A stretch of 64,000 bases of DNA from Akanthomyces muscarius (Eukaryota; Ascomycota; Sordariomycetes; Hypocreales; Cordycipitaceae), in NCBI RefSeq assembly GCF_028009165.1, contig NC_079241.1, positions 3,720,001 to 3,784,000 of the forward strand, given 5' to 3'. Shown piece by piece: positions 35,901 through 47,586 of this stretch. The notes beneath the pieces were generated by a model. That model saw only the letters and a program-made list of their open reading frames with translations, ran no database searches and had not been told where the DNA came from. The first letter of the stretch is position 1; each line of letters opens with the position of its first letter. The position numbers and the translations under genes were made by a program.

Positions 35901-36741
35901 GCGACGAGACAAAAGCTTTGGGAGAACACGGATGGCCAATGGCAAAACAGGCGCCCCCCTTGCCAGCACCGAATGCCAGACCGTATGACTGTAGTAATTC
36001 CCATCCTTGCCGGACGCGCATACGGGTAAAATATGGCCTCCCTGGTTTACAAAAGGACGTTTGGTTCCGGAGCAAGTGCACTAAAGAAGCATCCAACACT
36101 ACACTCTCGGTATCACTTGTAGAGACGCGCAATACGTTCGTTCAGCTGCGCACCAAGTTCCAGCGGCGCGCCAGGACACGACCGCCAGCCACGACCGACC
36201 ACCACCACCGCCACCGTTTCTGCAGGGCGCATATGCCCTTGTCTCTCTCCCACTCTCACTTCTCCGATGGCCGGCCCCGGCATGTCGCTGATGCACGCTG
36301 GCTGGCTCGGCCAACTTGGACGGTGAGGCTAGCGCAGCGTTGGCAGGGGGTGTGTGGTTGGGTGGTGGTGGTGGTGTCGTCGCTGTCGAGGGTTTGCATG
36401 TAGAAGGAAGCTCGCCTCCTATCCGGCGGATGAGTAGAATTGAGATTGGGAGCACCTAGAAACGAAAAGTAGTTTCGGAATGAAAGCACAGCTTTTTTCT
36501 TCTTCTTGCATGAAAGACTCGGCGCTCCTGACGCGATGAAGACGAGAGCATTGAAAAAAAAAAAGAGAGAGAGACCTTGTCTTTGCGCAGAGGTGCAAAC
36601 GGATATGAGTTACCCGTTGCGTCCTAGCGCGTGGTGCGAGTTTTGAATTTTCTTGGAGGCACGCCTCTCTCGGGCTTCTGATGCCAGTCGATGCCATTAG
36701 TCAGTAGCGCGGTGCAAATGCCTATCGTGGAAGTATGATGA

Positions 36742-36814
36742 GAAAAAAATAAAATAAAAAAACCAGTGAGCTTGTATCATATTTGGTTTTATTTTATTTT
36801 TATTTTTATTTTTC
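36742..36814. repeat. AT-rich imperfect inverted repeat
   Basis: An A-rich arm ending in AACCA (36743-36764) is followed, after a loop of about 20 nt, by a T-rich arm beginning TTGGTTTTATTTTATTTT. The arms can pair through ATAAAATAAAA...CCA with a three-base bulge. It may simply be A/T microsatellite sequence. Confidence 0.4.
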
Positions 36815-39800
36815 CAATTCTATTCTTTTATTAGTACTGTACAACTACGAAGCCAGCTCTTTGTTCGGTTTGCTTCTCTGAAGCTCGCTAGCGCGCGCTG
36901 TGCCAATCTCTTTCTTTTCGCTGCTAGCTTATTGACTCGCGTTGGCGGGCGTCGCGGCGTTGCACCTCCGTGGCGCAACGCATAACTAGGGGCGCAGTAC
37001 TTGCATACATGATGCAGTCCGGGTACCCTGTACATTGATTTATGAAGACGAGACCGGGGGAGCGCTTCGCTTCGCTTGCTGCCTTTCCAATTTCCCGGGA
37101 AGGCCCTTTTTTGTTAATCCCAGTCAAGACACAGAGACCACGCCCCCTCTCCAAATGAGATGTGAAATTAAAGCAACTGCAATAGGGCCAATTTCCAATG
37201 ACGATAATCAGGGAAAAGAGAGCAGAGAACCAAAAAAAAAAAAACCCCCTCAGTGTATGGCGGTGAGTTTCGTGATACAAGAGTCAGGCCCTGTGATTGG
37301 CGTCAACCCGGCGCCCCCAGTCATCGGGGAAAACTCGGTGCTGAGCGTGGCACGCCCCATCGTTTGCGACGAAGACAGGGCACCAGCAGCAGGGAACAAA
37401 AAAAGGGAACAGGTACTGAGTACAAGCTGCTAAACTGTGGGTGAGGTACCTACCAAATCATCATATGATGGCCGCACCGCGCTGGGCTTCACACCACTCA
37501 GTTCTGTTTGTGGTGTGCTCTAAATAAACCTCCTTCACCGTCATTCCCCCATGCTTGATTGTCATCATTGTATAATAATATAGCGCGCATGTGCAAACTA
37601 AACTGATACGTGTAACCCTTTCCCGCCGAATGAATTGTGCGCCCGTTGCCGGAGCTGCTGATGGGACGCTGTGACAACCAGTAGTGCACGACTACCATAC
37701 GAGAGAGGGGGGTGGGCTTGACCTGAGGCATCATCGTGTCTTTTCTTCGCCGGCACTTTTGCCCGCGAATTTCCGCGACCAACCACGGCTGGCGTTCCCT
37801 ATTCCTGCTACCTACGGTCTGGCCGAGTCTTGTTTAAACTTTATGCGAGTCAATTCCGATTGTCCACTTGCCTTGATATAGAAATAACCAACAAGAATGG
37901 CAAATTCCATTCCGAATTGCCCAACCTTGAATTGGTGTGCGTGTGTGTGTCTGTGTGCGCGTGGGTGCTTGCGCGTGCGACTTGTCCCGCCGGGTAAATT
38001 CTCTCCCTCTCTCACTCTTTTTTTTCAGCTCTGGCGGCCTCCTTGTCTCTTTCCTCTCGCTCTCCCGGTCATTGCCGGATTCAAGACTCGCCGATTCCGG
38101 AAGGCTCTTTTGCGCGACCGGCCAGATTTCTTCTCGCGCCGTTTCTGATGCCTCGCACGTCGTCCTTTGACTGGTGGCACCCGTTTGGCAGCAAAAACGG
38201 CCCCCCTCCAACGACCTGATGTTGACTGTGGATTCCCTCGTCCAGCAGAGCCGCACAACATTATCCGTAATAATGCTGGCGAGGCGCAATGGGGACCCAG
38301 ACCTCCAGCGCATCGGCTGAGTGGATAGAGGGCCACCTTGGGCCACCAGAATCTGGCTGTCTTGCGGCATTGGGCCCTGGGGGGTCCCACTGCACTGGGT
38401 TGGTGGTGTTTTGGGGGCTCCAAAGCTTCTGGATCGCCTGTGGAAGCCCCTCTGCTAGCACAACGGATGGCAGAGATGGCAGAAGCGTGAGATGGCCCTG
38501 CCCGTGGTGGGAAGTGGTGGGAGCTGGTGTGTGCCAGCATCCACTCAGTCACTTTGTCTTCTTCAGCGATGGCCCCCCCCGCCGAACCACTCACAGAGAT
38601 GGACTGAGATGCCGCCAGTCATACTGGGTAGTCATTCGCGAGACGAAACTCGTTGTCGAGCAGCAGCAAGCATCATCCTGTCGCTTTGCAGACATGTTGC
38701 GGCTTAACTGGTTTGGAATTCGCCAGCGCATCCCTGAAACCACCGTCAGCCATTGGGAGCCTCGACGCCAACTACAGCCACGGCTGAGTTTCAACTGCCA
38801 GAGAGCGCGCGCGCGCCGCCTCCCTCTTCGGCCATTTCGGTTTATTATTGCGATGCGCCCTGTCCTCGCGAGCCCAACAGGCCTGCTGCTCTGAGAGCGC
38901 CGTGCCCCGAGCTCCGGGGACTCCTCTGGGCTGCTGCTACCAGTACCAGTAGAATCCGCCCACACACACGCCTTTCGTAACCCCCGGCATAGTTGCCGGC
39001 AAATGGGCCTCGAAATGTGACAATGGTGGGTATTTCGAGGCTCTGGTGGTACCAGCACCTCGTTTTGGAAATCTGACGAAAAGGCACGCACGCCGTTATT
39101 GCTCAACGAGGTGACTGCTTTCTGGCTCACGGATCTTTAGAAACAGGCTTTGAAACCTGACAGCGTTGGGCAATATGCCCTCTCAGCTATTGCCGCTGTT
39201 GCTGCTCAGGTGATGTTTGAATTTTTCTTTACCCACCCCTGCAAGTCTGGCTGACAGGGGTCGCAGAGGAACCAGCGCCACCAGTAAATAGTTTTCGTAT
39301 CCATCCGACGAGATGACATCTTTTGCGGACATGGAGTGAGAGAGAGTAAGATTACAGACCGTGACCGTTGGACATTGTACCGGTAGCAGCCACAGCTCGG
39401 TATGTCAACCTGTAAATTGTGATCAGACTTGGATCATCAGGGCCATTCGGCCAAAATGAGGATTCTCAGTCAAGGAGCGAGAGCTGCAGGGGGGACGGTA
39501 CTGCCTGCCTTCATCTCATTAGACGGCGAGCGGACTTTGCTCCGGCCTAGACACCGCCGGTCATTCCATTGACTCTGCACAATGTGCCCGGCCCGTCACC
39601 AATTGATTCTATTACAGGGAGGGTTGACCCTTGGCATCAGGCAAGCGTACATTGGCCACGAGTAAGACAAGCTGCAGACGGACACACAGCATGGTCATCC
39701 TCCACGACATGTGCCGGCAGCAGAAGGAGGGGGGAAAGGAAATTAAAAAACTGATCAGAAACCGACACGGTTGAATTCAAACATCGTGGCTTTTCGTTCC

Positions 39801-40668
39801 AAGTCGCGCTGTCCATCTTGCTAGGTCAATGCCTGCTTGTCTTGGCCCGGGGTCCCATCCCCTGCAGTTCTGGAGTTCTGCACTTCTTGCTACTGATACA
39901 ACGTGCTAGTGGTGGATCAATAGCGCGCGCGCCCATGCCCAACTAACACAAGTGCTGGGCTGGGAAACGGTAGGTGAGATCTCTTGTCCGTGAAGACAGC
40001 ACCAGGCTGCCAGGGATGCCAGGCTGTCACGGCTGTGTGGTCAGCGAGGGCGCGCTGTCGAGCTACTAGTATCCGTACCGGTAGGAGCATAGCATGGGCA
40101 CCCTTGTCTAGCCTGGCAATTAAGCGATCTATCATAAGCAGGCTGCAGCGAGCGCCAACGCGTTGGTGCCAAAATGTTCCAGCTTCCTCGAGCGAGCACA
40201 TCATCCGCTAGCGCAGTGGTTGTATGTAGCTAGTACTTGGACCAGACGGACTCGGAGGAAAAAAGCAGAGAAAAAGCAGGAAAGTTGGAGAGCTGGTAGG
40301 CTGCAAAGCAAGAGGCTGGCTGGCACTGGCTGGCAAGTGTCGGGCTCTCGGCGATACTGGTCTACCAGGTGGCCTGATACATATCGATGAGGTAATGGAC
40401 TACTTGCCGCCACTTTGCCGGGACGCTTCTGACTGGGCTCGTACTTTCGTATTTTCTCTCTTCTCTTTTCGTCTGTGTAGGCCATTTTCGTCCACGATTT
40501 CAAAACCATAATGATAAATCTTTCTCTTGACTGACTGTACTGGTAAAAGTTGTTCAATCTGGGAGGGCCCAACAAGTGTCTTTTTCCTTTGTTGGTGCCA
40601 AGTGTGCTCCTCTTTCGCCTCGCCAGCGAAAAGCTGAAGACAGATGGATGGATGGGGGAGAGGAGCCT

Positions 40669-40690
40669 CCCCCCCCCCCCCCCCCCCCCC
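40669..40690. repeat. Poly-C tract (22 nt)
   Basis: Uninterrupted run of 22 C residues followed by AAAA, in the gene-free block. The opposite strand is a G-run that could fold into a quadruplex. The length may be affected by sequencing error at homopolymers. Confidence 0.8.
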
Positions 40691-42481
40691 AAAAGACCCA
40701 GCAGGGGACTTGGAAGCCGTCTTTCCGACGAGGGCAAGGCAAACAAGACTCCCCGCTGAATAAAGATTGCAACCACCACGCTTCGCGACCTTTTTGTGTA
40801 TGCTGCAAACTGGAGCTTCCCACCCGTGCCACCGAACCAGCACCAGTGCCTACAGGGACGTCTACGGGTACTGGCACCAGTAAATATGCGGAACATCCGT
40901 CTGCTAGCTACCTAGGTGCTAGGCTGCCAACGCCACCAACTGTCGCCGCCCCTCTCCCCACCACACTTTTTTCTCTCTCTCTTTCGCTTTTGCTCCTGTC
41001 GGCGGCCCCTCCTCTGGTGCGCCTAGGAAGTGGGAGTACACAACCCAATGTTTGACGGTTTTATTTTATCTTATTTTATTCCCTGCCGCCTGTTCCACTC
41101 TCGAGGGGAGGGGCCATTTTTCCTTCTCTCGTGGCCGGCTTTCCTCTGGAGCGAGCGTTGTCCAAGTCGTTTTGCCGTAAGCCGGACAAATGGCGTGCGA
41201 GCCCACTACTCCGACCACCCGGAACCTTGTCCCCCCAGCACTTCAGCACTGGCAGGCGGAGCCCAGACAGGCGATGATGGCTGCTGCGCTGTACTCAGCA
41301 GAAGACAGCCCTTGCACAAGCACAGGAAACAAAAACCCCACCCTACTTTCAACGACGTTTGGCTCATGTTGCCTTTGACAGTCGGACAGAGAAGGTTAAC
41401 TCGACGAGCGGCACAAGTTGCCCTTGTCAGAGCCTCCTCTGGATCCCTGCTGCTTGTATCTACTTCGAGGTTATGACAGGTGGTCTAGCAGCCCTGTTTG
41501 TGAGACGTGACCGGCCATGCCACGAGATCTTGAGTAAGAACAGACGACTGACCGCCAGCTTATCATTCACGTTACAATGATTTGTTGTGTCACAATGCCA
41601 TTACTGGCAGGCTCTTGTCCCGATTCTGAAAAAAAAAAAAAAGAATTATATATATATTTTCCCGTGCCATTATCGGCTGTGAGCTGGCCAACGTCTATTG
41701 TCCTCCCTGCGAGCTCTATTGTGCTGCCGTTTGGGCCGAAGTGGCCGCATAATGCACACCGTACTTCTTTTACGAGTAAGTTTTTATTGCCTCAACAAGT
41801 GCATTGGCTTCATCGGCCAACCATTTCCTCTTTCTCTCGCTTTGTCCGGCCCTGCGCGCGCTCCAGAGGGCACAGGCACAGGCACCGACGCACGATGAGG
41901 CGACGCGAGTAAGTGGCCCGCCCACCGAAAAGTCGTGTTTCCGCGGGGCCTGCTTGATCTGGCAGGTGGACGAGCCCCCCCGTACCCAGCCCAGACCGCG
42001 CCTATCTCAGCATTGTTCCATGTTTGCATTTGCCATGCACGTTTGGACTAGTGCATTTTTGCGACGGGCAGGCAAAAAAGACTAATCAGATTTTTTCCCG
42101 TTTTATTGCGGCGGTGATCTCATCGCGTTTTGACAATGCCATTCCGAAAGGCAGCTTAAGTCGTAAGACCGCGGTAGTAAAAAGTCTAGAAGGTAACCGA
42201 ACCGTAAATGTCATCATGGAATGAAACGCAGAAACGGCTTGGTCAGAAGCTAAAAGTGGCAAAAAAAAAACTCTCTCAAAATGCTGGAATCATTGCCACT
42301 ACTGCAAGTAAGGCGTAGACGATGGTGGTGAGCTTGGCGTTCACGATGTCTGTCGACACTGCCGAAAAAAGCCATGCGTTCTCGTGACCAGGCTGCAGCC
42401 AGAAAGGTGGCCGATTGCGTCCAGCTGCAGGCCAGGGAGGTATAAGACGCCATTTAATTTGATTTAATAGTAATCTATTCC

Positions 42482-42499
42482 GTTCCGGAATTCCGGAAC
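42482..42499. promoter_or_regulatory. 18-bp perfect palindrome (doubled TTCCGGAA)
   Basis: GTTCCGGAATTCCGGAAC is a perfect palindrome made of two abutting TTCCGGAA palindromes, 1.8 kb upstream of the C2H2 regulator. The TTC-nn-GAA units recall heat-shock elements, but the usual two-base gap between units is missing. It could be a dimeric factor site; this is inference. Confidence 0.4.
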
Positions 42500-43120
42500 A
42501 TGAGGGCGTTGACGAGCGCGTCGACTAACAAAGCAGGTTTAGCAGATGGAGGCATACTCCTGAATTTACCTAGGTGTGCCCTGTACAGCCGCCGGTGAGT
42601 GGCCGAGGAGGCCTGTAGAAAGAGACCAGACAAGGGCCAACAAGTCTCTCGGCCCTCTGGGCCATGCAGGGTGGCTTGGCCTTGTTTCGCGCCCAAAGAC
42701 GAGGCTTTTAACATACTTTTAATTAGTTGGCGCGGTGTTTTGCTCGGTGAATGCTGTTTGACCTGGGGTATACTCTTGCTTTGCTGCAATATCGTGATGC
42801 AGCGCAGTTCCTGTTGCCTCTTGTCGCAATCGGCGGCGGCGTTTGCCATACCCCCTTGGCTACGAGCAGGCTCTCTCGTTCGCAGAAGCAGCCAGTTCCA
42901 GTCCCGGAAGGACAAACATGCAAGCTCGCTTACCGGCTGCGTAATTTTACCCGAACAGCGAATTCCTTTCGTTTTGCATTCCCTCGTCATGGCCAAAACT
43001 CTGATTTTCCCGAGCCGGCCGTGGTTGGTTCCAGTCTCCAGTCCAGCCGCGCGACTCGCTGCTGGGAAGGGAGACCCAGAAAAACCTTGCTGCAGGCGGC
43101 GACGGCGAGGTGGTGGTTGG

Positions 43121-43160
43121 GTGTGTGAGTGTGAGTGTGAGTGTGCGTGTGTGTGTGTGT
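43121..43160. repeat. GT-rich microsatellite
   Basis: Imperfect (GT)n/(GTGAGT)n run ending in (GT)9, in the gene-free block upstream of the C2H2 gene. Confidence 0.8.
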
Positions 43161-44268
43161 CTGTCATTTTTTATTTTACTTTCCATCTCATCGTCTCGTT
43201 ACCAGCATGTACTAGCCTAGCTCCGTAGTGCCGGTAAAGGATGCCAGCTACTGCCCCAAGACAGCTAGGCCGAGGCGGTGGTGGTGGCCGTCGTCGCTCT
43301 CGGCATCACCATAACCCTATTCTGCTTGCGGCACCAGCGAGAAAAAAAATCGTACAGGCAGGGAGGGTGTGGGTCCACAACTTGCCACCCACTGAGAGAG
43401 CGTGCTTGCAAGCCACGCCTCCCGCGCAAACACGCTAGAGCCAGAGGGAATGCCTCAACGGTTCCGGTGGATGCGAGGTCTGCCTACAGCGGACGGGAGC
43501 GCTGAATGCGCAGGTTTTACAGGTGTCGCTGCGCTGGAAACAGCCTGCCCAGGTGCAGGCAGGTGTGCGCCGCAGAAGCCTACAACGGGCTGTTTAGTGC
43601 TGAAAACGCCCTGAAGCAAACCAGAGACAGCAAATTCACACACAGTGTCCCCCCTGCCACACACAAACCTCTTGCCATTTGCACCCGGCCACCTAACTCT
43701 CACACCCGCTTTCTCACACCCCCCTCCCTTCCGTCACCCATCCTCTCTATTTTTTTTCTCATTTTTTTTTTACTGTTGCCGGCTACTACTCGTCGCTCTC
43801 TGCCCAGACACACAGTAGCCGCCTCCCCCCCGGTCCAAGGGCAGAGGGAAAAAACCCAGAGTACATAAACCGACGGGGCCCATTTTCTCCACTCTGAACC
43901 CTCCAAAAACACAACCTCGTAGGTGCCTCCAACGAGCCTCATCCACTTCTTCTGGAACGCCGCCGCTTTTTTTCTCTTACCATCACCGCGTGGAGATCCA
44001 AATCAACCAACGTCCAGATCCTCTTTCTCGGCTTCCTTTGCCATCATCGTCGACTTGAGCTTGCCTCGTAGGGTCACTGATCACCCTCTTCCTCTCCTGC
44101 AAACGACGATCCGTCGAAACACAATCGCGACTTTTTCTTTCTTTTTCCCTGCGTGCTCGACGTCTGCCGCTCCGCCGTCGCGCTCTGCTCCCTTGCACCC
44201 TCGACTACCGTCCTCACAAAAAAACACCTCCCAACCGTCGTCCGCGACGCGTTTTTGCGCGCAAGAGC

Positions 44269-45611
44269 ATGGATAACTCTCCCTACCCCACGAATGGTAT
44301 AAACGGAACCTCCAATCCTCACAGCTACCCGTCGCCGGCATCCTTCTCGCCTCACCACGGTCAGCCAGGTTCCCCTCTACCTCAGACGCTGCCGCCGCTG
44401 CAGCCTTCCACCACCAGCATGCAGCCCATGTACGGTAGCAACCCGCACACCCCGCGCACTGGTACGCCGAACACGCCAAACTCTGCGCACAACCTGCCTC
44501 CTAGCTACCCTCAGAGCACCCAGGCTGGTCAGCGAGGCGGCATGTACTCGATGGCTCAGAACCCGTACCCGCCGCACACTGGCTACGGTACGTCGCAGCC
44601 CATGATGCCCGGCGCCACCACGTCTGCTTCTCACCCGCAGCCCATCGCGCCCGCGCCTGCCGGTGGCCGCGGTCCTCCCGTCCTGCGCCCCATGCCTCCC
44701 GGTGGCCTCATGGGCCAGAACGGCGTTGGCTCTCCCTACGGCCCGGGCCCTATGATGCCTCAGAACGGCGTCATGGGCGAGAGCGAACAGCCCACCCATG
44801 TTGTTGGCTCCCAAGGCCGCAGAGGCATCCTGCCCAGCGCCCCCGGCCGTCCCGCCGCTCCCGCTGCCGGTACTTCTGCTGCAAAGAACACTGTCATTCC
44901 GGTCAAGGATGCCGACGGCAAGTTTCCTTGCCCTCACTGCACCAAGACCTACCTGCACGCCAAGCACCTGAAGCGTCATCTCCTGCGTCGTAAGTCTCTT
45001 CCTGCCAATGCGATCCTGACCCCGACGCGTTGCCATGCTAACCCAGCCGCGCAGACACCGGCGACCGCCCTTACATGTGTGTTCTCTGCCGCGACACCTT
45101 TTCTCGCAGTGATATCCTGAAGCGCCACTTCCAAAAGTGCTCCATCCGCCGTGGCAACCCCACCGGAGCTTCGCATCTTTCTCACCCTCAGGCGCACGTC
45201 AAGAAGAATGCCCAGGCTCAAAAAGCTCAAGGCATGCCCGAAGGCGACATGAGCCACATGAATGGTATGCCCGGTGACGGCATGGTGCATCCCTTCGGTA
45301 TGGTCCAGGTCCAGGATGGCATGAACGGTATGCCTGGCGACCAGCACCAGCTCTCCCGCTCATCTAGCATGGGACGTATGGACAACCCCGCTAACGGCGA
45401 TCGTCGTGGCATGGCTCCTCCTGGCATGGGTGGCGGTCAGCCTTATGGAGGCGACGTCAACCCCATGAACGGACAGAGCATGCACGGCTACAATGTCCCT
45501 CCCGGCCAGAGTGGTATGCCCATGTATGGTGGAAACAACAACCCTCCTCAGTCCAGCCTTGACTGGGCTCAGATGTTCCCTCCTGGTGCTGGTGCCCAGA
45601 ACCGCTCTTAA
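44269..45611 (+). CDS. C2H2-type zinc-finger transcription factor
   Basis: Putative nuclear regulator of 425 residues from exons 44269-44989 and 45055-45611. The first 215 residues are rich in Pro, Gly, Ser, Asn and Met, a likely disordered activation region. Two adjacent fingers follow near residue 221: a C2H2 finger (CPHC...KRHLLRH) and a second finger (CVLC...LKRHFQKC) whose last ligand is Cys, making it C2HC. The intron (44990-45054, GTAAGT, branch GCTAAC, GCAG) splits the last His of finger 1 and restores the linker HTGDRPYMC. The C-terminal half is again Met/Gly/Pro-rich and ends SSLDWAQMFPPGAGAQNRS. Similar fungal proteins regulate development, but I cannot assign this one. The gene is preceded by the largest gene-free region of the window and a pyrimidine-rich leader. 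Confidence 0.9.
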
Positions 45612-46615
45612 GCTTGTACAGCCACCGTTTTGATTTGCTGCGACAGGCCTTTCGGCTTCGGCTCTATTGGGCTTTAGCCACGGGCTAGGTATAGCGCATT
45701 AGTCCTTTGCTGCGACGACTGCTGCTACAGTTGTCTGGCTTATACGACTGGGCGCGAACCCGACGTAACGAAACCAAAACACGAGCAAACGAACGAAACA
45801 AGCAAATAAAAAAAAACATGAAAATCCACCTTGCACTATGCAGATATGTCGCTTGGGAATATTACGCTATCAAACAAGGCTCAGTGGAGGTAGATGCATT
45901 TGGAGGCGTTGCGAATTGCTTTTCTGGTTCCTGAACTTTTCTGGTTTTTACGCGCTACTGATTTACAGTCTTTCGAGATTCATGGTTGGGCTCTTTTTTC
46001 ACGCTCCCCGGACGAGAAACGTGGGCACGTTGCAAACTCGCGTGCTACGCTTGATACCTCTGCCTCGTGATGCCTCTGGTGAGGCGGTCCTGGTGGATGT
46101 TTGCTTTCACAACGCATTTCTCTACGGATAGACGGGGGGAGTTGACAGTTTCTATTAGACCTTTTTTTTTTCTACTTTGATCACGATAGAGTCGGGGAAA
46201 GGGTTCATGTGACCGCAAAAGGTACCCGGTAATCTGTCGCGACTGTCGTGACTTGGGCGGCTCATTGATACTTTGCTTTTTTTACTACCTCTGTTTACTT
46301 ATGGCTTTCGTTTTTCGAGGACCTTAGGCTGTGGAACTATGTGAACGAAAAAAAATTGCGAGGAGAGAAAGTCAGTGCGAAAGGGGAGGACTTTGTTCAA
46401 GTACTTGGCTTATTTGCACAAAAGCTTTGGTTTTAAGTGGTATGAATGCTAGTCTATATCATCAGTTGTTCAATACACTTGAGTAAACAATTATGTGTGT
46501 CTTGCAATACAATATGACGCGATGAGGCTGTAGCAAATACAAATAAATAGTTGTACAAAATGTCGTAGTGACATGGCATCAGGCTGTTTAGCACTGCCCC
46601 CTTGTCGGGTTATTC
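45612..46615. other. Intergenic, convergent 3' ends
   Basis: This is 1.0 kb between the C2H2 gene and the small membrane-protein gene, which converge. It is T-rich at 46161-46175 and 46270-46285 and contains a GGTACCCGGTAAT segment near 46221. It is probably 3' UTR sequence; no gene was recognised. Confidence 0.5.
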
Positions 46616-46908
46616 CTACTTGCCATCCTTGTCCTCCCTGTCCACCGCGACAATGTGTGGCGTCATTTGCCGCAGCTCCTCCTTGTCCTGCTCCGTCGGC
46701 TTGAAGCCAAACTTTTCCTCGGCGCGGTCTGAGAGATAGAGACCAGCCGCGCCCCAGGCGAGGACCGCGACGCCAACGCCCAGCCTGGCATTGGGAGAGA
46801 GGTTCTTGTAAGCCCTTGAAGGCAGTTAGTATGATGATGCAGTAAGAAAGAGACGAGTGCGATGAGAACAAGGCTGCTCGGCGTGCTGGAGAAGACGCAC
46901 TTGAACAT
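46616..46908 (-). CDS. Small single-pass membrane protein, 68 residues
   Basis: I do not recognise this protein by name. It is encoded by an 8-nt first coding exon (46908-46901, ATGTTCAA) and a second exon at 46814-46616. The intron (46815-46900) has a GTGCGT donor, an ACTAAC branch site and a CAAG acceptor, and the junction gives MFKAYKNLSPNARLGVG. A hydrophobic segment (VGVAVLAWGAAGLYL) at about residues 17-32 is followed by a charged tail (SDRAEEKFGFKPTEQDKEEL). A short basic N-terminus, one membrane span and an acidic/basic tail are common in small mitochondrial inner-membrane or assembly proteins, but that location is inference. The composition of exon 2 and the clean splice signals support a real gene. 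It is divergent from the F-box gene. Confidence 0.72.
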
Positions 46909-47586
46909 TGTGTTGCGGAGGGAGTGTGGCTGGGCAGTCTTCCACTCGGTCGCAACTACGGGCTATGCTCGCTTAAGATGAACGAATCCGAATGAGACAA
47001 GCTTTCTCCACACACACACACACGCACTTGAAATTGCTCTTGCGTGATGGCTGACTGTATTTGCGCGGCGGAGTGGAGGGTTTTGGAGAGGCGTCGCTAC
47101 GAGTTGCCCACCCCGCGGCTGGGTTAAAATTTCCCAGCCCGTCTCGGCGCTTACGGCCAAGTCCGGCCGCTGGCTAAACACTTTGCACGCATGTTGATGC
47201 GCAACAACTGCTAGTGCGAGCAGGCAAAAGTACTTTGCATTTTCTTCCCATACTTTTTGCTCCACCGGCTCCCCGCGCGGAACGCTTCGCTGGCGATGGA
47301 AGCCCAACCGAGCCCATGGGCGTAGCCGCCGTTCTGCGACAAAGCACATAACCGCCATTCTTTACCGAGACTCACCAGTATACAACGGGCCGTCCGTCTC
47401 AGCGGACTATATAAGCGACCATATTTCAAGAAATCTGCAATTTCACACGGCTTTACCAGTGGTCCTGCTGAGCCATTTACACCTAAACACCCACTGTGCG
47501 CTTCTCTGAGTGTGTCAATCCCGCCCGCCAACTTTTTTCCTCTCATCCTCCCTCTTCTTCTTCATTGCCAGCTCATACACACCCCA
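46909..47586. promoter_or_regulatory. Divergent promoter, small membrane protein / F-box gene
   Basis: 678 bp between two outward-facing start codons. A CA repeat lies near 47010-47026 and a TATATAAG at 47408-47415 could serve the F-box gene, 172 bp upstream of its ATG. No gene was recognised inside. Confidence 0.5.

Larger units (their letters stand above)
28720..44268. other. 15.5 kb block without recognisable genes
   Basis: I read both strands of this interval for coding frames with domain motifs, signal peptides or consistent splice models and found none. The longest frames (42475-43167 minus, 230 codons; 35729-36403 plus, 224 codons) are low-complexity. No tRNA, 5S rRNA, LTR or transposase was recognised. 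What is visible is simple sequence: poly-C tracts at 29715-29728 and 40669-40690, GT-rich runs at 37934-37975 and 43121-43160, A/T-rich sequence at 36742-36814, short tandem duplications at 31292-31317 and 32951-32970, and an 18-bp palindrome at 42482-42499. The last 600 bp is pyrimidine-rich and is probably the long 5' leader of the C2H2 gene. Non-coding RNA genes or an extended regulatory region are possible but not shown. Confidence 0.6.

Noticed and set aside
35116..36403. Overlapping frames of 182-224 codons on both strands
   Set aside because: Composition looks random and there is no conserved motif, signal peptide or intron pattern.
42475..43167. 230-codon minus-strand frame in the gene-free block
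   Set aside because: It begins in a CA/GT microsatellite (Thr-His repeats) and the rest is featureless; no splice or domain support.
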